Assembly: GCA_035995205.1 (NCBI GenBank)
Contig: DASYKS010000110.1
Coordinates: 1 to 64,000 of the forward strand
Direction of reading: 5' to 3'
Source of the DNA: DASYKS01 sp035995205
Lineage (GTDB): Bacteria > Acidobacteriota > Thermoanaerobaculia > Multivoradales > UBA5704
DNA: 64,000 bases
Below, one piece after another: positions 51,165 to 61,500 of this stretch (positions are counted from its first letter, which is position 1; each line of letters starts with the position of its first letter). The notes under the pieces were generated by a model. It searched no databases, had not been told where the DNA came from, and was given only the letters and a program-made list of their open reading frames with translations. The translations under genes and the position numbers were made by a program.

Positions 51165-54100
51165 ATGTCTTCCGCCCCTTCATCCCGCAACTATGCCGGT
51201 CCTGGGGCACGCAAGGAGGCTTTGCGGAAGCTTCCCGAAAACGTGCTGCGGATCGAGCCTCGCGGCGGCGGGAAGGGTGGGCCGCCGGCTTACACCGAGC
51301 TGCGCGCCGCGTCGTCGTTCTCCTTCCTCGACGGCGCATCGCCTCCGGAGGACTTGATTACACGGGCGGCGGAGCTGGATCTGCCCGCGGTCGCTCTGGT
51401 CGATCGCAACGGGATCTACGGCGCGCCGAGGTTCTATCGGGCGGCGAAGCAGGCGGGAATGCGGGCTCTGGTCGGCGCCGAGGTGACCGTCGGGGATCGG
51501 AACGCCACTCCTCCGGCCACGGTGCGCGCGGTGCGCGCCGCCCGTCGCCGCAGCGACCCGGAGGAGGCGGAAGAACAGCCGCCGCCGCTGATCGCTCCTC
51601 CCGGCGCCGACGGCGCGCTCCCCGATCTCCCCCGCCTGACGTTGATGGTGGAAAACCGGACCGGCTACAAGAATCTCTGCCGGCTGATCTCGGCTGCCGC
51701 GCGCGAGCGGCCGAAGGGGGATCCGCGCGCCTCTTGGGAGCTGGTCGAGCATCACGCCCGGGGCTTGCGTTGCCTGACCGGCGGCGAGGAGGGCACCGTC
51801 GCCCGCGCGCTCCGCGCCGAGGGGCTCGACGGCGCGCGGCGGGAGCTGGAGCGGCTGGTGGCGCTGTTTTCCGGCCGGGTCCACGTCGAGATCGGCCGCC
51901 ACCATCTACGCGAGGAGGAGCATGCGAACCGCGCGTTGATCGACCTCGCGCGGCGGCTCCGCCTGCCGCTGGTGGCGACCAATGGCGTGCGCTACGCCGC
52001 CCCGAAGGACAAACCGCTTTTCGACGTGCTCACCGCGATTCGCCATCGCACGACGCTCGATGCCGCGGGCAAGCTGCTCGCCGCGCACCGCGAGCGGCAC
52101 GTGAAAAGCGCCGACGAGATGAGGCAGGCGTTTGCCGATCTGCCCGAGGCGCTCGCCGGCAACGTCGAGCTGGCCGCGCGGCTCGATTTCACGCTCGCCG
52201 ATCTCGGCTATCGTTTCCCCGACTATCCCCTGCCGTCCGGCGAGACCCCCGCGTCCTACCTGCGCCACATCACCTGGAACTGCGCGCCCGCGCGCTTCCG
52301 GCCGTTTTCGGGCAAGGCGCAGGCGCAGATCCAGAAAGAGCTGGACATGATCGAGAAACTCGATCTCGCCGGCTATTTTCTGATCGTCTGGGACATCGTC
52401 CGCTTCTGCCTGGCCGAAAACATCCTCGCCCAGGGGCGCGGCTCGGCCGCCAACAGCGCGGTCTGCTATGCCTTGTCGATCACCGCGGTCGATCCGGTGC
52501 GGATGGATCTCCTGTTCGAGCGCTTCCTTTCCGAAGAGCGCGGCGAGTGGCCGGACATCGATCTCGACCTCCCCTCCGGCGCGCAGCGGGAGAAGGTGAT
52601 CCAGTACGTCTATCACCGGTACGGCCCGCACGGCGCGGCGATGACCGCCAACGTCATCACCTACCGTGACCGCTCCGCCGCGCGCGAGACGGCCAAGGCG
52701 CTCGGCTACTCCCCCGATCAGGTGGACAAGCTCGCCAAACAGCTCGGCCGCTGGAGCTACGACCGCTCGCGCGGGGATCAGAAGTCGTTCGACGCGGAGC
52801 TCACGACCGCCGGGTTCGATCCGGCCGAGCCGCGGTTGAAGCTGTTCACCGAGATGTTCGAGAAGATCCAGCACCTGCCGCGCCACCTGGGCCAGCATTC
52901 GGGCGGCATGGTGATCGCCGCCGGGCGGCTCGACGAGGTGGTGCCGCTCGAACCGGCCGCAATGCCCGGCCGGACGGTGATCCAGTGGGACAAGGACGAC
53001 TGCGCCGATCTCGGGATCGTCAAGGTCGACCTGCTCGGCCTCGGCATGCTCGCGGCGCTCGAAGAGGCGGTGCCGACCATCCGCACCTACGAGAAAAAGC
53101 ACGTCGATCTCGCCCATCTGCCGGCCGACGACCCGAAGGTCTACCGAATGCTTCGCGAGGCGGACACGGTGGGCGTGTTCCAGGTCGAGAGCCGGGCGCA
53201 GATGTCGGCGCTGCCGCGCAACCGCCCGGAGAAGTTCTACGACCTGGTGATCCAGGTGGCGATCATTCGTCCCGGGCCGATCGCCGGCAACCTCGCGAAT
53301 CCCTATTTCGAGCGCCGGATCGGCCGCGAGAAGGTGACCTATCCGCACCCCTCCTTGGAGCCGATCTTGAAGCGCACACTCGGCGTGCCGATCTTCCAAG
53401 AGCAGTTGCTGCGCATCGCGATGGTCGCCGCGGGGTTCACGGGAGGCGAAGCCGAGGAGCTGCGCCGCGCGATGGGCTTCAAGCGCTCGGTCGATCGCAT
53501 GCGCTCGATCGAAGCACGCCTCAGATCCGGCATGGCCGAGCGCGGCATCACGGGGGAAGCGCAGGATCAGATCGTCCAGGGGATCACCTCTTTCGCTCTC
53601 TATGGCTTCCCCGAATCGCACGCGGCGAGCTTCGCTCTGATCGCCTACGCGAGCGCTTATCTCAAAGCCCACCATCCGACCGCGTTCTACCTCTCGCTGC
53701 TGAACGCCTGGCCGATGGGCTTTTACCACCCGGCGACCCTGATCAAAGACGCCGAGCGCCACGGCGTCCTGGTCCGTCCTCTCGACGTGCAGACCTCCGG
53801 GTGGAATTGCCGCTGGGAGGAGCGGGATGCTCCTGATATCGGCTCAATCGCACCCGCTCGCGTAGGGGCGGAGCTTGCCTCCGCCCGGGAGTCCGAGCCC
53901 ACTCGCCGAAGGGTCCCTCCCCCCGGGGAGGGGGCCGGGAGGAGCCGGGGGGAGGAAAGGAGGGGGGCGCCGGCACCACCCGTCGGCGCGATCCGCCTCG
54001 GTTTCAAATTCGTCCGCGGCCTGCGCCGTCATGCCGCGGCGGCGATCGAAGCGGAGCAGGCGACCGCGCCGTTTGCGAGCGTCGAAGATCTCGCCCGCCG

Positions 54101-54713
54101 CGGCCGGCTCCACGCGCCGGAGCTGGAGACGCTCGCGAGCCTCGGCGCCCTGGAGGGGCTGGGGGGTGCCTCTCCATCCTCGAAGCGCAAACCCGGCCTC
54201 CCCCGCCGCGCCGCGCTCTGGCAAGCCGCCAGAGTCGGCCGGCCTGCCGGGCCGCTGCTCGAAGCGCTCCCCGACGAGGCGCCGTCGCCGTTGCCTGAGA
54301 TGACCACGCAAGAGAAAACGATCGCCGACTACGCCGGGCTCCAGCTCACGCTCGGCCCCCATCCGGTCGCCTTCTTCCGCGAAGGTTTGGCCCGGCACGG
54401 CGTCGTTCCCGCGGCCGACCTGCCGCGTCACCGGGACGGCGAGCGCGTGCGCATCGCGGGCTCGGTCATCGTCCGCCAACGCCCGGGGACCGCGAAAGGC
54501 ATGCTGTTCCTGACCCTGGAAGACGAGTCCGGCATGTGCCAGGCGATCGTCGCCCCCGACCTGTTCCAGGAAAACCGCAAGATGATCGTCGGCAATCCCG
54601 GCCTCGCGGTCGAAGGAAAGCTGCAAAAACGCGACGGCACCCTCTCCGTCCGCGCCGAGAAATTCTGGCCGCTACGCGACCTCGCGGCGACGCCGAGCCA
54701 CGATTTCCGGTGA
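51165..54713 (+). CDS. dnaE2: Error-prone DNA polymerase III alpha subunit (DnaE2/ImuC)
   Basis: 1182 residues. The PHP domain begins TELRAASSFSFLDGAS and PPEDL; the usual metal-binding His of ELHxHS and ASHPEE are replaced, so PHP activity is probably lost. Polymerase acidic motif PDIDLDLPSGAQRE, GRGSAANS, and the DnaE2-type segment LPRHLGQHSGGMVI are present. The C-terminal OB fold (RVRIAGSVIVRQRPGTAKGM) is typical of DnaE2. It performs translesion synthesis in the mutasome; imuA/imuB are not in the window. About 55 residues near 887-942 are a low-complexity Arg/Pro/Gly insertion encoded by palindromic DNA. ATG 51165 is chosen because upstream sequence is the palindromic repeat. Confidence 0.92.
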   Translation: MSSAPSSRNYAGPGARKEALRKLPENVLRIEPRGGGKGGPPAYTELRAASSFSFLDGASPPEDLITRAAELDLPAVALVDRNGIYGAPRFYRAAKQAGMRALVGAEVTVGDRNATPPATVRAVRAARRRSDPEEAEEQPPPLIAPPGADGALPDLPRLTLMVENRTGYKNLCRLISAAARERPKGDPRASWELVEHHARGLRCLTGGEEGTVARALRAEGLDGARRELERLVALFSGRVHVEIGRHHLREEEHANRALIDLARRLRLPLVATNGVRYAAPKDKPLFDVLTAIRHRTTLDAAGKLLAAHRERHVKSADEMRQAFADLPEALAGNVELAARLDFTLADLGYRFPDYPLPSGETPASYLRHITWNCAPARFRPFSGKAQAQIQKELDMIEKLDLAGYFLIVWDIVRFCLAENILAQGRGSAANSAVCYALSITAVDPVRMDLLFERFLSEERGEWPDIDLDLPSGAQREKVIQYVYHRYGPHGAAMTANVITYRDRSAARETAKALGYSPDQVDKLAKQLGRWSYDRSRGDQKSFDAELTTAGFDPAEPRLKLFTEMFEKIQHLPRHLGQHSGGMVIAAGRLDEVVPLEPAAMPGRTVIQWDKDDCADLGIVKVDLLGLGMLAALEEAVPTIRTYEKKHVDLAHLPADDPKVYRMLREADTVGVFQVESRAQMSALPRNRPEKFYDLVIQVAIIRPGPIAGNLANPYFERRIGREKVTYPHPSLEPILKRTLGVPIFQEQLLRIAMVAAGFTGGEAEELRRAMGFKRSVDRMRSIEARLRSGMAERGITGEAQDQIVQGITSFALYGFPESHAASFALIAYASAYLKAHHPTAFYLSLLNAWPMGFYHPATLIKDAERHGVLVRPLDVQTSGWNCRWEERDAPDIGSIAPARVGAELASARESEPTRRRVPPPGEGAGRSRGEERRGAPAPPVGAIRLGFKFVRGLRRHAAAAIEAEQATAPFASVEDLARRGRLHAPELETLASLGALEGLGGASPSSKRKPGLPRRAALWQAARVGRPAGPLLEALPDEAPSPLPEMTTQEKTIADYAGLQLTLGPHPVAFFREGLARHGVVPAADLPRHRDGERVRIAGSVIVRQRPGTAKGMLFLTLEDESGMCQAIVAPDLFQENRKMIVGNPGLAVEGKLQKRDGTLSVRAEKFWPLRDLAATPSHDFR
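53863..53960. repeat. Palindromic elements inserted in frame within dnaE2
   Basis: Two hairpins: GGGCGGAG (53866-53873) with CTCCGCCC (53879-53886), and CCCTCCCC (53915-53922) with GGGGAGGG (53925-53932), then G-rich repeats. They sit between conserved polymerase blocks and keep the frame, like Rickettsia palindromic elements. Confidence 0.65.
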
Positions 54714-54904
54714 GACGGGCGGCCGCTTCGAAGCTGGGACGTCTTCAAACCTTCGTCGCTACCTTCACCTATTTGAATATGACTGTAGCCCTCCCGCCCG
54801 ATATTTCTTAACACGATCTCGACAATTCGGTGTCCATTCCACAGCGGGCAAAACCGGACAAGAAATGAGAAGTCAGCTCCCCGAAGGAGCCAGGAAATGT
54901 TGCC

Positions 54905-55621
54905 ATGAAGCGAAACCTCGCCCATCTTTTTCTACTGCTGCTCCTGCCCTCTGCCGTCGCCGCGGATTGGCTGGCGTTTAAAGACGGCACGACGACGGAG
55001 ACCAAGGGACCCTGGAAAATTCAGGGTCGGCGCATCGTCTTCACCTCCATGAGCGGCACCCTCACCGCCGCGCGACTCGACGAGATCGACCTCCCGGCGA
55101 GCGAACAGCTGTCGAAAAATGCCGCATCCGATCGGAAGTTGATCGAGATCAAGAGCAGCCCGACGGTGATCCCCTGGTGGCAGCATTATTCTACGGACGA
55201 TCCGGTCCTCCTAAGCGCCGGAGGTGAACAGTTCATCGCCGGGAGGACATACGACTACTGGTATAGGTATCCCTACTATCCCAACAGCCATATCGGCGAA
55301 AGCTGTGTGCCGAGCCGTGTGGTAGGCATCTCTTCGGGCGTCAATTGGTGGCTCCAGACAGGGACCAAGGTCGCGAAGTTCCGGCTGATCGGTCTCCAAT
55401 GGGCGGACGTCGAGCGCCTGAAAGCGCTCATGCCGGACGGACAGGTCTGCTACGAAGTCGATGCCCGGATCCCGAGTCCCGATCCGGCCGGCAACATCGT
55501 CGGCTACGCGCACCTGCAGGACGGTCGAGACGTCGGCCTTGAGCTGGTACGCGCCCGGGCGGCGCGCCTGAACGACGAGGTCTTTTCCCACCGGAAGGAC
55601 TATCTGGCGGCCATGCAGTAG
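54905..55621 (+). CDS. Secreted SNase-like protein, paralog 1 of 3
   Basis: 238 residues. Signal peptide LFLLLLLPSAVAA. Residues 22-65 (DWLAFKDGTTTETKGPWKIQ, then FTSMSGTLTAARLDEIDL) form a small beta domain common in secreted acidobacterial proteins. The C-terminal part (VGYAHLQDGRDVGLELVRAR, AARLND) matches the staphylococcal-nuclease-like pattern DG-x-x-V-x-x-x-LV-x-x-G-x-A, but the catalytic Arg/Glu set is not clear. A central segment (about residues 90-130) differs between the three copies. AGGAAATG precedes the start. Confidence 0.75.
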   Translation: MKRNLAHLFLLLLLPSAVAADWLAFKDGTTTETKGPWKIQGRRIVFTSMSGTLTAARLDEIDLPASEQLSKNAASDRKLIEIKSSPTVIPWWQHYSTDDPVLLSAGGEQFIAGRTYDYWYRYPYYPNSHIGESCVPSRVVGISSGVNWWLQTGTKVAKFRLIGLQWADVERLKALMPDGQVCYEVDARIPSPDPAGNIVGYAHLQDGRDVGLELVRARAARLNDEVFSHRKDYLAAMQ

Positions 55622-55727
55622 CGAAGCTCCCGACCAGAATCGTCCGCTCTCGATTCCCGCTCCGTAGCTGCAAATCCGGACGAGAAATGAGAGAATCAGC
55701 TCTCCGAGGGAGCCAGGAAATGTTGCC

Positions 55728-56432
55728 ATGAAACGTAGTCTCGCCCATCTTTTTCTATTTCTGCTCCTGCCCTCTACCGTCGCCGCGGATTGGCTGGCGT
55801 TTAAAGACGGAGTTACGACGGAAACCAAGGGAAGCTGGAGAATTAAGGGCCAGCGCGTCATCTTCACTTCGATGAGCGGCACCCTCACCGCCGCGCGACT
55901 CGACGAGATCGACCTCCCGGCGAGCGAACAGCTGTCGAAAAATGCCGCGTCCGATCGGAAGTTGATCGAGATCAAGAGCAGTCCGACCGAAGCGTACGAC
56001 TGGCGGACTTTGGCTTCCGGCACTCGAGTCACTCCGACCGGCGACGGCAGAGCGATCGTAACCGAGTGGTCGGTCCAGCTCGGGAAACACGTGGGCCGCC
56101 ATCCCGCCTTGTCCTGTATACCGAGTCGCCTCGTCGGGGTCAGCTCGGGCACCGAATGGTGGCTTCAGACCGGGACGAAGATCGCGAAATTTCGGCCGCT
56201 CGGCCTCGCATGGGCGGACATCGATCAGCTGAAAGCTCTGGTGCCGGACGGTCTCCTTTGCTTCGAGGTCGATGGGCGGGTCAAGAGTCCCGACCCGGCC
56301 GGGCATCTGGTCGGCTACGCGCGCCTGGCCGACGGTCGAGACATTGGTATCGAGCTGCTCCGCAAACGGGCAGCGCGCCTGAACGACGAGGAATTTTCCC
56401 AGCGGAAGGCCTATCTGGCGGTGGCCCAGTAG
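55728..56432 (+). CDS. Secreted SNase-like protein, paralog 2 of 3
   Basis: 234 residues. Same architecture as the flanking copies: signal peptide, TTETKGSWRIKGQRVIFTSM domain, then the variable middle (EAYDWRTLASGTRVTPTGDG), a Cys-containing LSCIPSRLVGVSSGTEWWLQ strand, and DGRDIGIELLRKRAARLND. It is the most diverged of the three. The 50 bp before its start, including GGAGCCAGGAAATGTTGCC, nearly equal those of copy 1, so the 5' leader was duplicated with the gene. Confidence 0.75.
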   Translation: MKRSLAHLFLFLLLPSTVAADWLAFKDGVTTETKGSWRIKGQRVIFTSMSGTLTAARLDEIDLPASEQLSKNAASDRKLIEIKSSPTEAYDWRTLASGTRVTPTGDGRAIVTEWSVQLGKHVGRHPALSCIPSRLVGVSSGTEWWLQTGTKIAKFRPLGLAWADIDQLKALVPDGLLCFEVDGRVKSPDPAGHLVGYARLADGRDIGIELLRKRAARLNDEEFSQRKAYLAVAQ

Positions 56433-56468
56433 AACGAAACCGGACGAAAATGAGAGAGCCAGGAAACC

Positions 56469-57179
56469 ATGACCCTGAAGCGTAACCTCGCCTATCTTTT
56501 TCTACTTCTGCTTCTACCCTCAGCCGCCGGTGCCGACTGGCTGGCTTTCAAAGACGGCACGACGACGGAGACCAAGGGCCCCTGGAAAATCCAAGGCCGG
56601 CGGATCGTCTTCACCTCGATGAGCGGCACCCTCACCGCCGCGCGACTCGACGAGATCGACCTCCCGGCCAGCGAACAGCTGTCGAAAAATGCCTCGTCCG
56701 ATCGGAAACTGATCGAGATCAAGAGCACCCCGACGATCATCCCCTGGTGGGAGCAGTTTTTTTCGGACGACCCGGTCCTGCTAAGCGCCGGAGGCCAACA
56801 GTTCGTCGCCGAGAAGCAATACGACTGGCATGAGTATTCCAACAGCCATATCGGCGAAAACTGTGTGCCGAGCCGCGTGGTAGGCATCTCTTCGGGTGTC
56901 AATTGGTGGCTCCAGACAGGGACCAAGGTCTCGAAGTTCAGACTGATCGGTCTCCAATGGGCGAACGTCGATCACCTGAAAACGCTCGTGCCGGACGGGC
57001 AGATCTGTTACGAAGTCGATGCCCGGATCCCGAGCCCCGATCCGGCCGGCTATATCGTCGGCTACGCGCGCCTGCAGGACGGCCGAGACGTAGGTCTCGA
57101 GCTGGTACGCGCCCGGGCGGCGCGCCTGAACGACGAGGCCTTTTCCCACCGGAAGGACTACGTGGCGGCGACCCAGTAG
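56469..57179 (+). CDS. Secreted SNase-like protein, paralog 3 of 3
   Basis: 236 residues, very similar to copy 1 throughout, including IIPWWEQFFSDDPVLLSAGG and the HIGENCVPSRVVGISSGVNW segment. It begins ATG ACC CTG AAG, with AGCCAGGAAA upstream, only 36 bp after copy 2, so the three are probably co-transcribed. The nucleotide block around codons 45-85 is almost identical in all three copies. Confidence 0.75.
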   Translation: MTLKRNLAYLFLLLLLPSAAGADWLAFKDGTTTETKGPWKIQGRRIVFTSMSGTLTAARLDEIDLPASEQLSKNASSDRKLIEIKSTPTIIPWWEQFFSDDPVLLSAGGQQFVAEKQYDWHEYSNSHIGENCVPSRVVGISSGVNWWLQTGTKVSKFRLIGLQWANVDHLKTLVPDGQICYEVDARIPSPDPAGYIVGYARLQDGRDVGLELVRARAARLNDEAFSHRKDYVAATQ

Positions 57180-57264
57180 CGAGGCCCTCCCGGATCGAAG
57201 TCGTCTTTTTCCGCAGAGCGTTTCGGCGAGATCGCGACGGATTTTTTAGCGCTAAGCCAAGCGC

Positions 57265-57294
57265 TCGACAGCGGGCATAAAGCTGTGATAAACT
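57265..57294 (+). promoter_or_regulatory. Possible promoter of the thioredoxin-like gene
   Basis: TCGACA (57265-57270), 18-bp spacer, TAAACT (57289-57294), about 58 bp before the start codon. Both boxes deviate from consensus. Confidence 0.3.
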
Positions 57295-57352
57295 AGTAAG
57301 TCGAACGAAGGCTTCTATTCTTGAGCCGCCCCAGGAGGAATGAGATGAGCAC

Positions 57353-58309
57353 TTGAAAATCGCCCGTTACTTAACACTTGGATTCGCCCTCCTTTCGATC
57401 ACCCCCCCCCTCCTTGCAGTCGAGAAAAACTCCCCCGCAGAAGGGCTTTGGCAGGGCGAAATCGCCTTCTTGCCCGAGCAAGCCGAGCTGGACATCATGG
57501 TCGAGATCGCTGCCGGCCATCCCCCGGTCGGAACGATCGATTTTCCGATCATGCTGTTGAAGTTCAGCCCCCTCCAAAACCTGAAGGTCGATGGATCGAG
57601 CGCATCTTTCGAATTCGACCGTCAGATCGATCAGCCGGACCCTAACGACATCTTCAAGTTCCGCGGCGAGGTTTCGCCCGACGGGCAGACGATGACGGGC
57701 AAGTTCGCCGGCCGCTACAGCGGTCTGGATCTGGACCTGCCGTTCACCCTGCACCGGATCGGCGACGCCGGGAGCGTTCGCCCTCCTCTGACCCAGCGCG
57801 CCGTCACGACGATCTCCGACTCGGGCGAAGAGCTCAAGGCGGCCTTCAACCGCGACCGGGACAAGGTCCGTCTCGTGCTGCTGCTCTCGCCGACCTGCGA
57901 CCTATGCCTCGCCAGCTCCTACGTGGTGGAGAAATACGTGCTCGATGCGGTGAAGAACGACCGTCTCGCCGTCTACACCGTTTGGGGCCAGATGTTCGAC
58001 CTGGATCGCAAGGAAGACGCGGAGAGAGTCACCGTCCGCATGCCCGATCCCCGGGTGACTCACTTCTGGGCCGCCGGTCAGGTCATCGCGCAGAAGTTTG
58101 CGCAGGCCGCCGGATTGCCTAAGGACGAAACGAGCTGGGACACCTTCCAGGTGTTCGCGCCCGGCCAGTTCTGGGGCGACTCCCTGCCCGCCCCCGCACG
58201 CTACATGTTCATCAAGAAGACGCTGCCGGACGGCGTCGCGCTCAATGGCACTACGCTCGCGGACTGGATTCGCGGATCTCTCCGAGGTGACCCTCTCCCC
58301 CGACTCTGA
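57353..58309 (+). CDS. Secreted protein with thioredoxin-like CxxC domain
   Basis: 318 residues. Signal peptide (YLTLGFALLSITPPLLA). Residues about 30-140 form a beta-rich lipocalin-like part (GLWQGEIAF, then GEVSPDGQTMTGKFAGRYSG). The second half is thioredoxin-like: LVLLLSPTCDLCLASSYVVE with CDLC, then DPRVTHFWAAGQVI. This arrangement suggests a periplasmic thiol protein; no substrate is indicated. The start is unusual: TTG 57353 is the only in-frame option near a strong AGGAGG site, and two ATGs between them are out of frame and end at once. Confidence 0.7.
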   Translation: MKIARYLTLGFALLSITPPLLAVEKNSPAEGLWQGEIAFLPEQAELDIMVEIAAGHPPVGTIDFPIMLLKFSPLQNLKVDGSSASFEFDRQIDQPDPNDIFKFRGEVSPDGQTMTGKFAGRYSGLDLDLPFTLHRIGDAGSVRPPLTQRAVTTISDSGEELKAAFNRDRDKVRLVLLLSPTCDLCLASSYVVEKYVLDAVKNDRLAVYTVWGQMFDLDRKEDAERVTVRMPDPRVTHFWAAGQVIAQKFAQAAGLPKDETSWDTFQVFAPGQFWGDSLPAPARYMFIKKTLPDGVALNGTTLADWIRGSLRGDPLPRL

Positions 58310-58510
58310 AGCGAAGCTCGCAGTATGTGATTCGCAGCGCCCCTGCCTTTTCGAGGAAGCCGTTCCCTCATTCCCTCGAACACCCAGCCGACGTGCAACA
58401 TCGACCGGAAGCGCATCTCGCGGCGTTCTCGGGTCGACGTGTCCGCGAGACCCTAGGGGCTTGCCGGCGCCCACCTTTTTCCGCAAGCCAACCGTCGAGG
58501 TTCCTTCAGC
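58310..58510. other. Intergenic, nothing specific seen
   Basis: About 200 bp before the second NRPS. It should contain its promoter; no confident motif was found. No terminator hairpin was recognised after the preceding gene. Confidence 0.5.
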
Positions 58511-61500
58511 ATGGCGCACGATCTCCGACCCGAGACGTCAAAGTCTCCGTCGCAAAAGCGGGAGCTGCTCAAGGCGCTCCTGCTGCGCAAAGCGTCGGAG
58601 CCCAGGACCGCGCGCCTGTCCCTCGAACAGCGTCGCCTCTTTACGCTCAACCAGCTGTCGCCCGGCGACAACGCCTACAACCTGCTCAACGCCTATCAGA
58701 TCGAAGGACCCCTCGACCTACCGGCCCTGCGGCGCGCCCTGACCGAGATCGTGCGGCGCCACGAAGCGCTGCGCACGGTCTTCGCGATGCGCGACGGAGA
58801 GGCGCTTCAGATCGTTCGCGCCGCGGAGGAGGTGAAGTTCGGGGAGATCGACCTCAGCGCCTTGCCGGCCGCGGACCGGCTCGCCCGGGCGCACGAGATC
58901 GCCGGCAGGGCGACGAGAGTGCCGTTCGATCTGGCGACGGGGCCCCTGTTCCGATTCTTGCGCCTGCGGCTCGCGGCGGACGTTCAGATTCTGCTTTTGG
59001 TTTGGCATCACATCGTCATCGACGCGTGGTCGTTCGGCGTGTTCAATCGCGAGCTTGCGGCGCTCTATGCCGCCTTCCGCGCGCGCCGGCCTTCGCCGCT
59101 CGCGCCGCTGTCCGAGCAGTACGCGGACTTCTCCGTCTGGCAGCACCGGCAGCTCACCGAAGAGGTCCGCGAGCGCGAGATGCGCTACTGGGAGGGTGCC
59201 CTCTCCGAGCTTGCCGCGACGGAGTTGCCGGGCGACTTCCCGCGCCCTTCGGTGCAGACCCACCACGGCGCGATCCACGTGTTCCGACTTCCGGCAGAGC
59301 TTCTGGCGGGTGCTCGGAAGCTCGCGGAGCGGCGGGACGTCAGTCCGTACGTGGCTTGCCTCGCGATCTTCCAAACCCTGCTCCATCGCCTGACCGGCGC
59401 CGACGACGTCAGCTGCGGCACTCCCGTCTCGACCCGCGAAAAGACGGAAGCGGAAGGCCTGATCGGCTTCCTGGTCAACACGGTGGTGCTGCGGACCGAT
59501 CTGTCCGGCCGTCCGAGCTTCTCGACGGTGCTCGATCGGGCGGGGAAGGCGGCCGGCGGCGTCTACGCCCACAGCCGCCTTCCTTTCGATCTCCTGGTCG
59601 AGCGGCTCAAGCCGGCCCGGGATACCAGCCGTAACCCGCTGTACCAGATCACCTTCCAGATGGGGCTCTGGCCCGCGCTTGAGCTCGCCGATCTGCTCGT
59701 GACCCATCGCTTCGAGCAGGACTACGGCCTCGCGCGCGTCGACCTCGAGGTGTACGTCAAGGAAGACGGAGAGACGATCCTGGTCTATAACCGGGATCTG
59801 TACCTGCCGCGGACGATCGCCAACCTCGCCCGACGGCTGGTCGGCCTCTGGCGGGCGATCTTGGACGCTCCCGACCACCCGGTCGCCGACTTGCCGCTCT
59901 TCGACGAAGCCGAACGTCATCAGGTTCTGTTCGAAAGCAACGACACAGCCGTGCCGGACATCGCGGCCTGCTGCCTCCACGAACTGTTCGAGCGGCGAGT
60001 AGAGGCCGCGGGCGACGCAATCGCAGGCGTCTACGAGGATTCCGCCATCTCGTACGAGGGCCTGAACGGTAAGGCGAACCGTTTGGCTCATTGGCTGCGC
60101 GGCCAGGGCGTCGGACCGGAAGTCCTGGTCGGCATTCAAGCCGAGCGCTCGCTCGACCTGCTGATTTTCATTCTCGCGATTCTCAAGGCCGGCGGCGCCT
60201 ACCTGCCGATCTCGGCGCATCATCCGCCGGAGCGCCTGGTCGCGATCCTGGAGGACAGCGGCACGCGCATCGTGCTCACCGACGCCACGCTCTCCCGGAT
60301 CGACCTCTCCGCCTATTCCCGGCACGATCCGGCACCGCTCGCGACGTCGGATAACCTCGCCTACGTGATCTACACCTCGGGCTCGACCGGCAGGCCGAAA
60401 GGCGTCCAGGTCGAGCACCGCTCTCCGCTCCATCTCGCCGAGGCGATGGAGCGCCTGTGCTATCGCGATCTCGCCGGTCCGCTGCGGCTGAGCGTCAACG
60501 CGCCGATCGAGTTCGACGCCTCGATGCAGCAGATCGTCATGCTCACCCGCGGCCACTGCCTGGTCATCCTCCCCGAGGAGATTCGCCTCGACGGGCGGGC
60601 GGTCGTCCGCTACCTCGACGAGCACGGCGTGGACGGCCTGGACTGTACGCCCTCCCACCTTGCGATGCTCCTCGACGCCGGCCTGCTCGACGACTCGAAC
60701 GGCAGCCTGCGGAAGATCCTCTGCGCGGGCGGCCCGATCAACCGCCGGATGTGGAACCGCTTGGCGGCCAAGAGCGGCAGGACCGATTCGTACAACATCT
60801 ACGGACCGACCGAATGCACGGTCAACGCGACCGGCCAGGCGATCACCTCGCCCGACGTCCCGCCGGGCATCGGCGGTCCGCTGGCGGGCTACACCGTCTT
60901 CCTGCTCGACCGCGACCTCAATCCGGTGCCGATCGGGGGGGTGGCCGAGATCTACATCGGCGGCAGAGGCGTCACCCGGGGATATTTCGCGCGGCCGGAC
61001 CGCACCGCCGGTTCCTTCGTGCCGGCGCCGTTCGGCGGGCGGCCGGGCGAGCGCCTCTACCGCACCGGCGACTTCGCCCGGCGCCTGGACGACGGCACGC
61101 TGGAATTCATCGGCCGCCACGACGCCCAAATCAAGATCCGCGGCTTTCGGATCGAGCTGGGCGAGATCCAGGCCGCGCTGCTGGAGCACGCGGCGGTGGG
61201 CAAGGCGGCGGTGGTCGTCGAAGGAGAGGGCGAAGACCGGTTCATCGTCGCCTACGTCGTGCCCGCGGAGCCGCCATCGCCTGGGCTCGGAGCGCGGATT
61301 CGCGCCGACCTCGAGCTGCGGGTGCCGGACTACATGGTGCCCGGCCGGTACGTCTTTCTCGCCGAGCTGCCGCTCTCGCCGAGCGGCAAGCTCGACCGGC
61401 GCGCCCTGCCGGCCGCCGAGGTCTGTAGCGTCGCGGCGGCGCGCTCGGTGATCGAAGATTCGCTGCTGGAGATCTGGGCCGACGCGTTCGGGGTCGACTA

